A DNA stretch of 64,000 nt, taken from contig OZ220471.1 of assembly GCA_965115835.1 (NCBI GenBank), forward strand, positions 248,001 through 312,000. Direction: 5' to 3'. Position numbers and translations under genes: made by a program. The stretch comes from Foliamicus sp965115835 (lineage in GTDB: Bacteria; Pseudomonadota; Gammaproteobacteria; Steroidobacterales; Foliamicaceae). Of this stretch, positions 36,966 to 45,374 are shown piece by piece. The notes beneath the pieces were generated by a model. That model was not told the origin of the DNA, did no database searches, and saw nothing but the letters and a program-made list of their open reading frames with translations. Numbering within the stretch: the first letter of the stretch is position 1; each line of letters opens with the position of its first letter.

Positions 36966-37156
36966 CATCTCTCCACCGAAGGCCGGGCGCGGCTCGAGTC
37001 CTTCCCCGCCTGGCGAGAAAGGCGGGCGTCCTTTCCCGGATTCCGGCCTCGCCATCCCTGGCTTGGGCCGCCCCGCCGGGCGAAGGATTCAAGCCGCACA
37101 GTCATCGTGTTCAGTGCTCCTGGCTCCGCCACCCTCCGGTCATGGCCGCTTGCGTC

Positions 37157-39205
37157 CTACAGCAGGGGAGCCATGAGCAGGGCGACGAGGTTGATGATCT
37201 TGATGAGAGGGTTGATGGCCGGGCCGGCAGTGTCCTTGTAGGGATCGCCGACGGTGTCGCCCGTAACCGCCGCGTGGTGCGCTTCCGAGCCCTTGCCGCC
37301 CAGTGCTCCGTCTTCGACGTATTTCTTGGCGTTGTCCCAGGCCCCGCCGCCGGTGGTCATGGAGATCGCCACGAACAGCCCGGTGATGATCGAGCCGATC
37401 AGCATGCCGCCCAGCGCCCGCGCTCCCGCCCCTTCTTCGGGCATCAGCCAGCCGACCACCACCACCAGCGCCACCGGCGCCAGCACCGGCAGCAGCGAGG
37501 GCACGATCATTTCGCGGATTGCCGAGCGGGTGAGCATGTCCACCGCGCGCCCGTAGTCCGGCTTTGCCTTGCCTTCCATGATTCCTGCGATCTCCCGGAA
37601 CTGACGCCGCACTTCTTTCACCACGCTGCCTGCTGCGCGTCCCACGGCTTCCATGGCCAGCGCGCCGAACAGGTACGGGATCAGGCCGCCCACGAACAGG
37701 CCGATGATCACCGCCGGGTCGTCGAGCCGGAACTCGAAGCTCCTGCCGGTCGCCTGCAGCTCGTAGGTGTAGTCTGCGAACAGCACCAGCGCCGCGAGGC
37801 CCGCCGAGCCGATTGCGTAACCCTTGGTTACCGCCTTGGTGGTGTTGCCCACCGCGTCCAGCGGATCGGTGATGCTGCGGATCTTCTCCGGCATTTCGGC
37901 CATTTCCGCAATGCCGCCGGCGTTGTCCGTGATCGGCCCGAAGGCGTCCAGCGCGACGATCATGCCCGTCATCGACAGCATGGCGGTGGCCGCCACCGCC
38001 AGACCGTACAGCCCGGCAAGCTGGTGAGTCGCCACGATGCCGAGGCACACCGCCAGCACCGGCAAGGCGGCGGCCTTCATGGAAAGGCCGAGCCCCGCGA
38101 TGATGTTGGTGGCGTGGCCGGTGGAGGAGGCCTGCGCCAGCTTGCGCACCGGCGAGAACTGCGCGCCCGTGTAGTAGTCGGTGATGAACATGATCACGCC
38201 GGTCAGCGCCAGACCGATCAGGGCGCACCAGAACAGATTCATCGGCTGCTCGAACGCGCCGGCATCGCCCCACATTTCCCGGGTAAGAAACCAGATGCCC
38301 ACGGCTGCCAGTACGCCGGCCGTGATGACGCCCTTGTACAGGGCCGACATCACGGACTGGCTCTTGCCGGTGCGCACTGCGAAGGTTCCGAGGATCGATG
38401 CAACGATCGAGACCGCGCCGATGGCCAGCGGGTACAGCACCGCCATGTCCTGCGCTTGCTTTATGGTCAGAAAGCCCAGCAGCATGGTTGCGATCACGGT
38501 CACTGCATAGGTCTCGAACAGGTCCGCAGCCATTCCGGCGCAATCGCCCACGTTATCGCCCACATTGTCGGCGATCACTGCCGGGTTGCGAGGGTCGTCC
38601 TCGGGGATTCCGGCTTCCACCTTGCCAACCAGATCGGCGCCCACATCCGCGCCCTTGGTGAAAATGCCCCCGCCCAGACGCGCAAAGATCGAGATCAGGG
38701 AGCCGCCGAAAGCCAGGCCGGCCAGCGCGTGCAGGATGTCGTTCTGCTCCAGCCCCATGCCGTCGAGGAGGAGGTAGTACCCCGCCACGCTGAGCAGCGC
38801 CAGACCCACCACCAGCATGCCCGTGATGGCGCCGCCGCGGAAGGCCACCCCAAGGGCTGCGCTCATGCCGTCATGGGCCGCCTGGGCGGTGCGGGAATTG
38901 GCGCGTACCGACACGTTCATGCCGATATAGCCCGCCGCTCCGGAGAATGTCGCGCCCAGCAGGAAGCCTCCGGCCACCGCCAGATCCAGCACCAAAGCCA
39001 GCAGCACCAGCAGCGCCAGGCCCGCCAGGGCGACCGCGCTGTACTGCCGGTTCAGGTAGGCCCGGGCGCCGAGTTGCACCGCCGAGGCGATTTCCTGCAT
39101 TCGTTCGTTGCCCGGGTCGCGCCGGAGCACCCAGCGGGTGCTCACAAGCCCGTAGAGAATGGCCAGCAAGCCGGCGGCGATGGCGCCGTAAACGTAAATC
39201 GTCAA
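37157..39205 (-). CDS. hppA: Membrane-bound proton-pumping pyrophosphatase
   Basis: 682-residue integral membrane pyrophosphatase with about 16 transmembrane segments, which splits cytoplasmic pyrophosphate to pump ions outward. Substrate-binding motifs are plain: FTKGADVGADLVGKVEAGIP, DDPRNPAVIADNVGDNVGDC, and late DTVGDPYKDTAGPAINPLIK. The cation switch reads GNTTKAVTKGYAIGSA, with lysine where potassium-dependent enzymes have alanine; by known family rules this indicates a potassium-independent proton pump. Stands alone, divergent from the repeat-rich zone upstream. Confidence 0.96.
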   Translation of the reverse strand: MTIYVYGAIAAGLLAILYGLVSTRWVLRRDPGNERMQEIASAVQLGARAYLNRQYSAVALAGLALLVLLALVLDLAVAGGFLLGATFSGAAGYIGMNVSVRANSRTAQAAHDGMSAALGVAFRGGAITGMLVVGLALLSVAGYYLLLDGMGLEQNDILHALAGLAFGGSLISIFARLGGGIFTKGADVGADLVGKVEAGIPEDDPRNPAVIADNVGDNVGDCAGMAADLFETYAVTVIATMLLGFLTIKQAQDMAVLYPLAIGAVSIVASILGTFAVRTGKSQSVMSALYKGVITAGVLAAVGIWFLTREMWGDAGAFEQPMNLFWCALIGLALTGVIMFITDYYTGAQFSPVRKLAQASSTGHATNIIAGLGLSMKAAALPVLAVCLGIVATHQLAGLYGLAVAATAMLSMTGMIVALDAFGPITDNAGGIAEMAEMPEKIRSITDPLDAVGNTTKAVTKGYAIGSAGLAALVLFADYTYELQATGRSFEFRLDDPAVIIGLFVGGLIPYLFGALAMEAVGRAAGSVVKEVRRQFREIAGIMEGKAKPDYGRAVDMLTRSAIREMIVPSLLPVLAPVALVVVVGWLMPEEGAGARALGGMLIGSIITGLFVAISMTTGGGAWDNAKKYVEDGALGGKGSEAHHAAVTGDTVGDPYKDTAGPAINPLIKIINLVALLMAPLL

Positions 39206-39361
39206 GATATTCGTCTCCTGGAATTGGCGAGTGTCTGCAAACAGGTCGGATAATTTTAGCCCGGATGCCTCGCCATTCCGTCATTTCGGGCGAGAGACGC
39301 CTTGCGGTGATCCCGGCGCGCGTTCGTGAGGACAAGCCAGTGACCGGGCCTTGTGACGGGG

Positions 39362-39482
39362 CAGCAATTCCCGCTAACGATGCAGAATCGCTTGTTCAGG
39401 GTCGAATACCCGGGCTTGTGACCATTCAGGCGTTGGACCGGAGCTGATTTTCGAGCATTGTCACGCTTGGCGGGAATTGCTG
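39362..39482 (+). repeat. 121-bp MITE-like element, copy 2
   Basis: Exactly the same length as copy 1 and in the same orientation, about 88% identical by eye. The ends CAGCAATTCCCGCTAAC and GCTTGGCGGGAATTGCTG are the cleanest of the three copies. Lies about 155 bp upstream of the hppA start codon. Confidence 0.88.
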
Positions 39483-39957
39483 ATGGTGGAGCGAGCCGAT
39501 GTGCGCCATCTTGCGTGGCCGAATCGCCCGCAAACTGCAAGAGAGCCGGCCCGATACAAGTGGTCGTTGCAGGTATGCGGAAAACAGGAGGTGGGGAAGT
39601 ATCCAGGAAAGTTGCGCCACGAGCCGGTCAGACAGGGAGATGTTTCGCTGGCGAACCCGCGCTCCTTGAGTACGGGAACGCCAGGGCGATTGGCGTCGAG
39701 CGCCTTCCTTTCCCGCCTCGCAGCGGCGGTTGTCTGCCGGTAGTAGAATCAATGGCCCGGTCTCGCCTTGCCGGCGCCCTTCCGGTTCGACAGCGCCGCA
39801 GCGCTCTCCGGCGCGGGCCTTCGGGCAGGGCGCGCGGTGCAGGGCGGAAACGGCGCGCCCTGATTGATGAGCATGATTTGCATCCCGGATCCGCTGTGCG
39901 GATTCGCCCGCCGGCAGGAGCCGGAGCGAAGGCGGCGAGGCCGCCGCAGGCGAGGAG

Positions 39958-40110
39958 TTTGCCCCGCAGGACGGTTTGGCATTCAGCCAGTGGCATAGAG
40001 CGGTCGGATTTCGCCAATATATGGCTTCCTTGTCCCAATTATTGCCGCCAAATTGAGGTATTTGCATAGTGCTGTCCCAAGAGGATTTTCTGCGGCGCAA
40101 GCTCCTGGCG
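39958..40110 (+). repeat. Second dispersed repeat family, copy A
   Basis: Ungapped alignment with 59895-60045 at roughly 70-75% identity over the first 105 bp, with shared blocks such as TTGCCCCGC, GCCAGTGG, CGCCAATATA and ATTGCC. Similarity continues more weakly to about 40110. No coding capacity or terminal inverted repeats are obvious. Confidence 0.6.
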
Positions 40111-40383
40111 GGACGAAGCGCCGCTGCCGGCTCTCCGGGGCAGATCCCGGGCGGCCCCGGCGCTCGCCGGGGCGCATCTTCCTCCCATCGCTCGCTGCGC
40201 TCGCTCAGGGGAGAAAGATGCGGGCGCCTCTGCCCAAACCGGGCGGAGACAACGACCCCATCACTCCGAGATAAGTTGCGCATGTATCTGAACTTGGACA
40301 CCCCCCTGCGCAGGAAGGCCTGGAGATTCCAGTGAACTACGGGGCATTCCGTCGATGCTTCAGGAAGTGACGGGAGGTTTCGG

Positions 40384-41565
40384 GTGAAGGCCAGGGACCG
40401 GCGGCTCGCCGAACTCGGGAAAATCATCCCCGAGGTTACGCCCGGGCAGGCCCTTGCCATGCAGCGCAAGGGCGCGGTGCTGGTGGATGTTCGGGATGCC
40501 GGAGAAATTGCGGGGGGCAGCCCCCGGGGCGCGCTCCATGTGGCTCGCAGTTTTCTCGAGTTCCGGATTGAGGATGCGGCGCCGGAGCTCGACCGGACGC
40601 TGCTGGTGACCTGCGCCAGCGGCGGGCGTTCGCTGTTCGCTGCCGACGAACTCCGGCGCATGGGATATACCGATGTGCGCTCCGTCGCCGGCGGATTCCA
40701 TCGATGGAAAGATGAAGGCTTGCCCTGCGAAACTCCGAAGGTGCTGGATGCGGACACGCGCGAACGCTATGCGCGGCATCTGGTCATGCCGGAAGTGGGC
40801 GAAGCCGGCCAACTGAAGCTGCTGGAGAGCAGGGCGCTGCTGGTGGGCGCCGGTGGCCTGGGGTCGCCGGCGGCGCTGTACCTTGCTGCGGCGGGCGTGG
40901 GCACGCTGGGTCTGGTGGATCACGATGTGGTCGAGCGCGCCAACCTGCAGCGCCAGATTCTGCATACCGACGACCGGGTGGGCGTTCCCAAGGTGGTCTC
41001 GGCGCAGGCGGCGCTGCGGGCGCTCAATCCGGCGGTGAAGGTCGCCACGCATGCGCTGCGGCTGGACAGCGGCAACGTGGACGAGATCTTCGAAGGGTAC
41101 GATGTGGTGCTGGACGGTTCCGACAACTTCGCCACGCGGTATCTGGTCAACGATGCCTGCGTGAAGCACCGTATTCCCAATGTGCATGGTTCGGTGTTCC
41201 GTTTCGAGGGACAGGTCGCGGTGTTGTGGCCGTCTCGCGACCCCGATCCCGGTCCCTGCTACCGCTGCCTGTACCCGGAACCGCCGCCGCCCGAACTGGC
41301 GCCCTCGTGCGCCGAGGCGGGGGTCCTGGGGGCGCTGCCGGGTGTTGTGGGTCTGCTCCAGGCGGTGGAAACGATCAAGATACTGCTGGGCGCCGGCGAG
41401 TTGCTGGTGGGCAGGTTGCTCCACTACGACGCGCTGGGCTCCCGGTTTACCGAGTTCAGGCAGCAGCGCAACTCCGAATGTCGCTATTGCGCCGAAGGGG
41501 CGGAATTTCCGGGCTACATGGACTACCGGGCGTTTTGCGGCGCGGGCGCGGCGCGGTCCTCGTAG
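40384..41565 (+). CDS. moeB: Rhodanese-MoeB fusion, sulfur-carrier adenylyltransferase
   Basis: 393 residues. N-terminal rhodanese domain (about 12-118, catalytic Cys77 in LLVTCASGGRS) is fused to an E1-like ThiF/MoeB domain (from 125; ATP loop LLVGAGGLGSPAALYLAAAG, catalytic region DGSDNFATRYLVNDAC, zinc cysteines in CYRC and CRYC). It adenylates the C-terminus of a ubiquitin-like sulfur carrier (MoaD or ThiS) and can deliver sulfur to it. In most MoeBR proteins the rhodanese is C-terminal, so this order is less common. GTG start at 40384 follows GGGAGG. The last few residues (AGAARSS) and the stop lie in a minisatellite, which may have rewritten the C-terminus. Confidence 0.92.
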   Translation: MKARDRRLAELGKIIPEVTPGQALAMQRKGAVLVDVRDAGEIAGGSPRGALHVARSFLEFRIEDAAPELDRTLLVTCASGGRSLFAADELRRMGYTDVRSVAGGFHRWKDEGLPCETPKVLDADTRERYARHLVMPEVGEAGQLKLLESRALLVGAGGLGSPAALYLAAAGVGTLGLVDHDVVERANLQRQILHTDDRVGVPKVVSAQAALRALNPAVKVATHALRLDSGNVDEIFEGYDVVLDGSDNFATRYLVNDACVKHRIPNVHGSVFRFEGQVAVLWPSRDPDPGPCYRCLYPEPPPPELAPSCAEAGVLGALPGVVGLLQAVETIKILLGAGELLVGRLLHYDALGSRFTEFRQQRNSECRYCAEGAEFPGYMDYRAFCGAGAARSS

Positions 41566-41735
41566 TCTTGGCCGGCCTTCGCTGCCCTTCGGGGTTGCGG
41601 CGCGGTCCTCGTAGTCTTGGCTGGCCTCGCCGCTCTTCGGGGTTGCGGCGCGGTCCTCGTAGTCTTGGCCGGCCTTCGCTGCCCTTCGGGGTTGCGGCGC
41701 GGTCCTCGTGATCTTGCTGGCCTCGCTGCCTGGCG
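41551..41735 (+). repeat. 48/49-bp tandem minisatellite at the moeB 3' end
   Basis: About 3.8 copies (units begin at 41551, 41600, 41648 and 41697) of a unit starting GCGCGGTCCTCGTAGTCTTG. Unit 2 is one base shorter. The first unit supplies the moeB stop codon. On the minus strand each unit reads like DYEDRAATPKGSE, but no gene start accompanies it. Confidence 0.9.
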
Positions 41736-41947
41736 GCGGCGCCAGCGAACGAATCGGAGCAACCTGCGCAGCGGCGCCGAATCTGCGCATTGCTTTTCCG
41801 GCGGCTGCTCCGGCGCCCGGCTTCACCAGGAATGCGGGTCCGCTCCCCCACCGCTCGCCGCCCCGCCTGACCTTCAGTCGCCCCGCGCCACTGTTCCCGG
41901 ATTCCTTGAAGAATCGCTCTCCCGCCGGTCGCAGTCCTGCCCGGCCT

Positions 41948-42964
41948 TCAGTCGCGCTCCCCGGATTGCTTGAGGTACCACTCGGCGATTTCCTCGCGGG
42001 TGGTCCACCATACTCCCGGCAGAGACTTGGCGTGCTCGATGAATTCGCGCAGGGCGCGCATCCGGTAGGCGCGCCCGGAAACGTGCGGGTGCAGCCCCAC
42101 ATTCATCATCCGCGCCTGGGCGGCGCCTTCCGAGTGGAGCACTTCCAGTTCCTCGATGAGGATGTCGCGGAACTCGTCGGTGGTGTGGCCGCGACGGGTC
42201 AGAAGGGTGAAGTCGTTGATTTCGTTGGAGTAGGGCGTGGAGACGATGTCGCCGTGCGGCGTATGCACCCGGTACGGCTGGTCGTCGTTCATCAGGTCGC
42301 AGTAGAACAGGAGTCCGGCTTCGGCCAGGATGCCGGGCGTGGACAGCGTGCCGCGCAGTGAGGAAGACAGCCAGCCGCGCGCCTTGCGCCCCACAGTGCG
42401 CTCGTAGATGTCCAGCGTGCGCAGGATGACTTCGCGCTCGCGCTCCTCGTCGCCGGAGAAGTCCGTCAGCAGCTCGCCCTGCTCGTAGTTGTGCGCAATC
42501 AGTTCGCAGCCGCGCTTCATGGCGGCCTGCACCATGGGCAGGCGCCGTTCGCAGGTGGCCGCGTTCAGCGTGCATCCGGGGGTGACGCCCAACTCGTCGA
42601 AAAGCTCGAACTGCCGCCAGATGCCCACTCGCTGGCCGTATTCGCGCCAGGTGTAGTTGGGGAAGTCGGGCACCCGGCCGGGAAGGGCGTCGGGCAACAC
42701 CGGCGGCCCGCCCGCGTAATACGGCGCGTCGGTGTCCTTGGCGAGGTCCCAGGTTTCGAGGTTGAAGGTAATCAGCAGCGCCACGCGCTTGCCGTGCGGC
42801 CATTCAAGCCGCGCCCGCTGCGAAATCGGCGTGTATTCGTAGTCCATTGCGTGACCGCTGCCGACCGCCTGTCCGGCCCCGGGAGACGAGGAGCGCAGCG
42901 CCGGGGCTCCCGGGGCCGGCGCGTCCGCATCCGTCGCTGTCGTTGAATCCCTGTCCGCTTTCAT
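41948..42964 (-). CDS. Polysaccharide deacetylase/allantoinase (PuuE)-like hydrolase
   Basis: 338-residue protein of the NodB/CE4 fold most like the PuuE-type allantoinases. Typical stretches are GKRVALLITFNLETWD near the start of the domain, YGQRVGIWRQFELFDELGV, MKRGCELIAHNYEQGELL, GRKARGWLSSSLRGTL and MNVGLHPHVSGRAYRMRALREF. In PuuE-type enzymes the classical metal-binding Asp of NodB is often replaced, and here NLETWD lacks the DD pair. Start at 42964 has a good GAGGGG site; without it an ATG at 42847 would trim a low-complexity alanine/proline head of 39 residues. Probable role: hydrolysis of a ureide or a polysaccharide amide; substrate unsure. Confidence 0.82.
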   Translation of the reverse strand: MKADRDSTTATDADAPAPGAPALRSSSPGAGQAVGSGHAMDYEYTPISQRARLEWPHGKRVALLITFNLETWDLAKDTDAPYYAGGPPVLPDALPGRVPDFPNYTWREYGQRVGIWRQFELFDELGVTPGCTLNAATCERRLPMVQAAMKRGCELIAHNYEQGELLTDFSGDEEREREVILRTLDIYERTVGRKARGWLSSSLRGTLSTPGILAEAGLLFYCDLMNDDQPYRVHTPHGDIVSTPYSNEINDFTLLTRRGHTTDEFRDILIEELEVLHSEGAAQARMMNVGLHPHVSGRAYRMRALREFIEHAKSLPGVWWTTREEIAEWYLKQSGERD

Positions 42965-43102
42965 CGTTGCCCCTCATCTACCGCCCTTCACCTATTCCAG
43001 GGAGAGCCGGCACCCCAACAATGTTGGCAGAAAGGGAATGGCTGTCCCCACACAAGGCTTATAGCAGAGTAGAATATAGTGTTGTCGAAAGGGAATCTCG
43101 GC

Positions 43103-43536
43103 GTGTCTGTCTATTTTGGTGATTGCCTTGAAGTTTTGAACAAGCTACCAGCCGATTCGGTTGATTTGGTCGTAACTTCTCCACCCTACGCGGACGCTCG
43201 AAAACACACGTACGGCGGCGTTCCGCCCGGCAACAATCGGCTACAAAATCAGGCGTAGGGCGTCGAATAGCCGCTTGGGAAGGGAAAAAGTCAGTCAATG
43301 TTTTGCACAAGCCTCCGGTATGTCATAACACGGGGCATAGCGCGGCGTTTCCTGAATGGCTGCCTGAGTTTTTCATCTTGCTGTTCACGGATGAAGGCGA
43401 CACTGTTCTTGACCCGTTTTTGGGTTCTGGAACCACCTATCGCGTCGCAAAGCGATTGAATCGAATCCCTGTGGGAATTGAGTTGAACAAGAAAACGAAC
43501 ATGGACTTGGAGAATGATCTCTTGGATTACGCCTGA
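43103..43536 (+). pseudogene. Internally deleted DNA methyltransferase
   Basis: GTG at 43103 opens a beta-class methyltransferase (VYFGDCLEVLNKLPADSVDL, catalytic TSPPYADAR), which runs to a TAG at 43259. The C-terminal half follows in another frame from 43303 (KPPVCHNTGHSAAFPEWLPE, SAM site DPFLGSGTT, then GIELNKKT). The target-recognition middle of some 100 or more residues is missing. AT-rich compared with the flanks, so likely a decayed acquired gene. Confidence 0.82.
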
Positions 43537-43677
43537 GGCGCTAAAAAAAGGGCAGATCGAACCAACCGAGGGGCCTTGCTGACCGACGCTTCTGAGGAAG
43601 CGATTCTTTCATGGAAGGGCGCATCTTGCAGATCATTCAGCGGTTCCGGCACTCGGGCGCCGCGACGGTGAAGGCCC

Positions 43678-45072
43678 ATGACGCCTGAGCAGATCGCCGC
43701 AATCGTTGCCGCCGGGGAGTCGGACACGCTCGAATACAAGACCACCACGGGAACGCGGCGCGAGGCTGCGGCAACCGTGTGCGCCATGCTCAACCAGCGT
43801 GGCGGCCTTGTGTTGTTCGGCATTGCGCCCGACGGCCGCGTCCTCGGCCAGCAGGTTTCCGAGCGGACCATCGAGGAAGTGAGCGCCGAGCTCCGGAGGA
43901 TCGACCCACCCGCATTCCCCCAGATCGAGCGGGTTCGTCTGGACCGGAAGTCGGAAGTGATCGCGGTCCGCGTGGCTCCCGGGCCTTCGGCTCCTTACCG
44001 GTACCGCGGCGCTGCCTACCGGCGCGTCGGCAACACGACGCAGACCATGCCCGCCGGGGAGTACAACCGTATCCTCTTCGAGCGCGTACACAACGAGCGA
44101 CGCTGGGAAAATCAGCCTGCCGGCGGATGGACTGTCGACGACCTCGATGTGGCGGAAATTCGGAACACCGTTGCCGAGGCGGTGCGCGTGGGTCGTCTGG
44201 ACGAACCTGGCGCCCGCGAATCGGAAGACTTGCTGCGCGGGCTGGGGTTGCTTCGCGACGGCGTCCTGTTACGGGCGGCGGCGGCGCTGTTCGGAAGGGC
44301 GGAGCGCCTCGAGTGCGACATGCCGCAGTGCCTGCTGCGCATCGCTCGTTTCCGGGGGACCGATCGCTCGGAGTTCCTCGACAACCGCCAGGTGAACGGC
44401 AATGCCTTCACGTTGCTTGCCAGCGCCGAACGATTCCTGCGCGATACCCTGCCTATCGCCAGCCGCTTCGAGTCGGGCCGGATGGCCCGGATCGACGAGC
44501 CGCTCTATCCACCTCTGGCGATACGGGAAGCGTTGGCCAATGCTCTCTGCCACCGCGACTATGCGCTTGGCGGCGGCTCTGTCGGCCTTGCCCTCTATGA
44601 CGACCGGCTGGAAGTGACTTCCACCGGCGCGCTGCACTTCGGGCTTGTGCCTGCCGCTCTGTTCGCCCCGCACGAATCGCGGCCCTGGAACCCGCTGATC
44701 GCCAGAACGTTCTACCGGCGCGGCATCATCGAGGAGTGGGGGCGCGGAACCATCAAGATGGCGGAACTGGCGGCCACCGCCGGGTTGCCTCGCCCCGAGA
44801 TTGAGGCGAGCGGCGACTGTGTGACGGTGCGCTTCCGGCGGGGTCTCGAGTCGCCCCCCCGGCAAGTGGAAGCTGGCCTGACCGATCGGCAGAGTGCGAT
44901 TCTCCGGCTGTTACGAGCTTCCGGCCGCGCTCTCGCTCTCCGGGAGATTCGATCCCTGGCCGGAGAGCGAGCGAATGGGCGCCGTTTGCGGGAAGACCTT
45001 GCCATTCTGAAATCGAAGGGATTGGTGGACCTGACCGGGCGTGGTCGGGGCGCGCGCTGGAAAGCCCGGTAA
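43678..45072 (+). CDS. AlbA_2 (Schlafen-type) and HATPase domain regulator-like protein
   Basis: 464 residues in three parts: an N-terminal AlbA_2 nucleic-acid-binding domain (about 1-130; TLEYKTTTG, ATVCAMLNQRGGLVLFGI), a central RecG-related ATP-binding region (about 190-400; REALANALCHRDY, LYDDRLEVTSTGALHFGL, ARTFYRRGIIEEWGRGTIKM), and a C-terminal winged helix (about 405-464; DRQSAILRLLRASGRALALREIR). Proteins of this build are usually annotated as ATP-binding transcriptional regulators and are common in accessory and defence-rich regions; a proven function is lacking. A 130-bp piece of a close relative is found at 47661-47796. It sits next to a broken methyltransferase. Confidence 0.85.
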   Translation: MTPEQIAAIVAAGESDTLEYKTTTGTRREAAATVCAMLNQRGGLVLFGIAPDGRVLGQQVSERTIEEVSAELRRIDPPAFPQIERVRLDRKSEVIAVRVAPGPSAPYRYRGAAYRRVGNTTQTMPAGEYNRILFERVHNERRWENQPAGGWTVDDLDVAEIRNTVAEAVRVGRLDEPGARESEDLLRGLGLLRDGVLLRAAAALFGRAERLECDMPQCLLRIARFRGTDRSEFLDNRQVNGNAFTLLASAERFLRDTLPIASRFESGRMARIDEPLYPPLAIREALANALCHRDYALGGGSVGLALYDDRLEVTSTGALHFGLVPAALFAPHESRPWNPLIARTFYRRGIIEEWGRGTIKMAELAATAGLPRPEIEASGDCVTVRFRRGLESPPRQVEAGLTDRQSAILRLLRASGRALALREIRSLAGERANGRRLREDLAILKSKGLVDLTGRGRGARWKAR

Positions 45073-45081
45073 AACGGCCTG

Positions 45082-45158
45082 CTGGCCCATTCCGGCTAAT
45101 TCCTGGCCCATTCCGGCTAATTCCTGGCTAATTCCGGCTCATTCTGGCCCATTCGGAT
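45082..45158 (+). repeat. 21-bp tandem repeat after the AlbA_2 gene
   Basis: Two perfect 21-bp units beginning CTGGCCCATTCCGGCTAATT (45082 and 45103) and a decayed third from 45124. They begin 9 bp after the stop codon. Each unit carries its own in-frame TAA if read as LAHSG-stop, so the repeat may be a molecular scar of C-terminus slippage. Confidence 0.8.
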
Positions 45159-45220
45159 TCACCTGAAAATTTTTTTCCTTACTTCAGACATTTATGATTG
45201 CAAGTAATTGATATAAAAGG

Positions 45221-45342
45221 CGGCAATTCCCGCCAAGCGTGACAATGCTCGAAAATCAGCTACGGGCTAACGCCTGAATGGTCAGTTTGCTTGGGTATTC
45301 GGCCCCAAACGAACGACTCTGCATCGTTAGCGGGAATTGCTG
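45221..45342 (-). repeat. 121-bp MITE-like element, copy 3 (inverted)
   Basis: Reverse-complement copy with one extra base. Ends are CGGCAATTCCCGCCAAGCG and CGTTAGCGGGAATTGCTG. The flanks read GATATAAAAGG before and TATAAAAAAG after, which might be a remnant TATAAAA target duplication offset by two bases. It sits directly behind the subtilase terminator. Confidence 0.88.
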
Positions 45343-45343
45343 T

Positions 45344-45374
45344 ATAAAAAAGACAACGCCCTTGAAAAAGGGCG
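45344..45374 (-). terminator. Rho-independent terminator of the subtilase gene
   Basis: On the minus strand the stop codon (45377-45375) is followed at once by CGCCCTT-loop TTTC-AAGGGCG (7-bp perfect stem, 45374-45357) and then TTGTCTTTTTTATA. This is the clearest intrinsic terminator in the window. Confidence 0.88.

Larger units (their letters stand above)
39206..40383. other. Repeat-bearing intergenic zone, 1.2 kb
   Basis: No convincing gene in 1178 bp. It holds the second 121-bp element (39362-39482), a stretch of arginine-rich shadow frames, and one copy of a second dispersed repeat (39958-40110). A 105-codon frame from 39755 (MARSRLAGALPVRQRR) has protein-unlike, arginine-heavy composition; I do not call it. 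Confidence 0.5.

Noticed and set aside
39840..39910. tRNA-like stretch upstream of moeB
   Set aside because: A GGATTCG-like string suggested a T-arm, but no acceptor stem or anticodon arm could be paired.
39755..40069. 105-codon hypothetical gene upstream of moeB
   Set aside because: Arginine-rich low-quality frame overlapping a dispersed repeat, with no recognisable domain or ribosome site.
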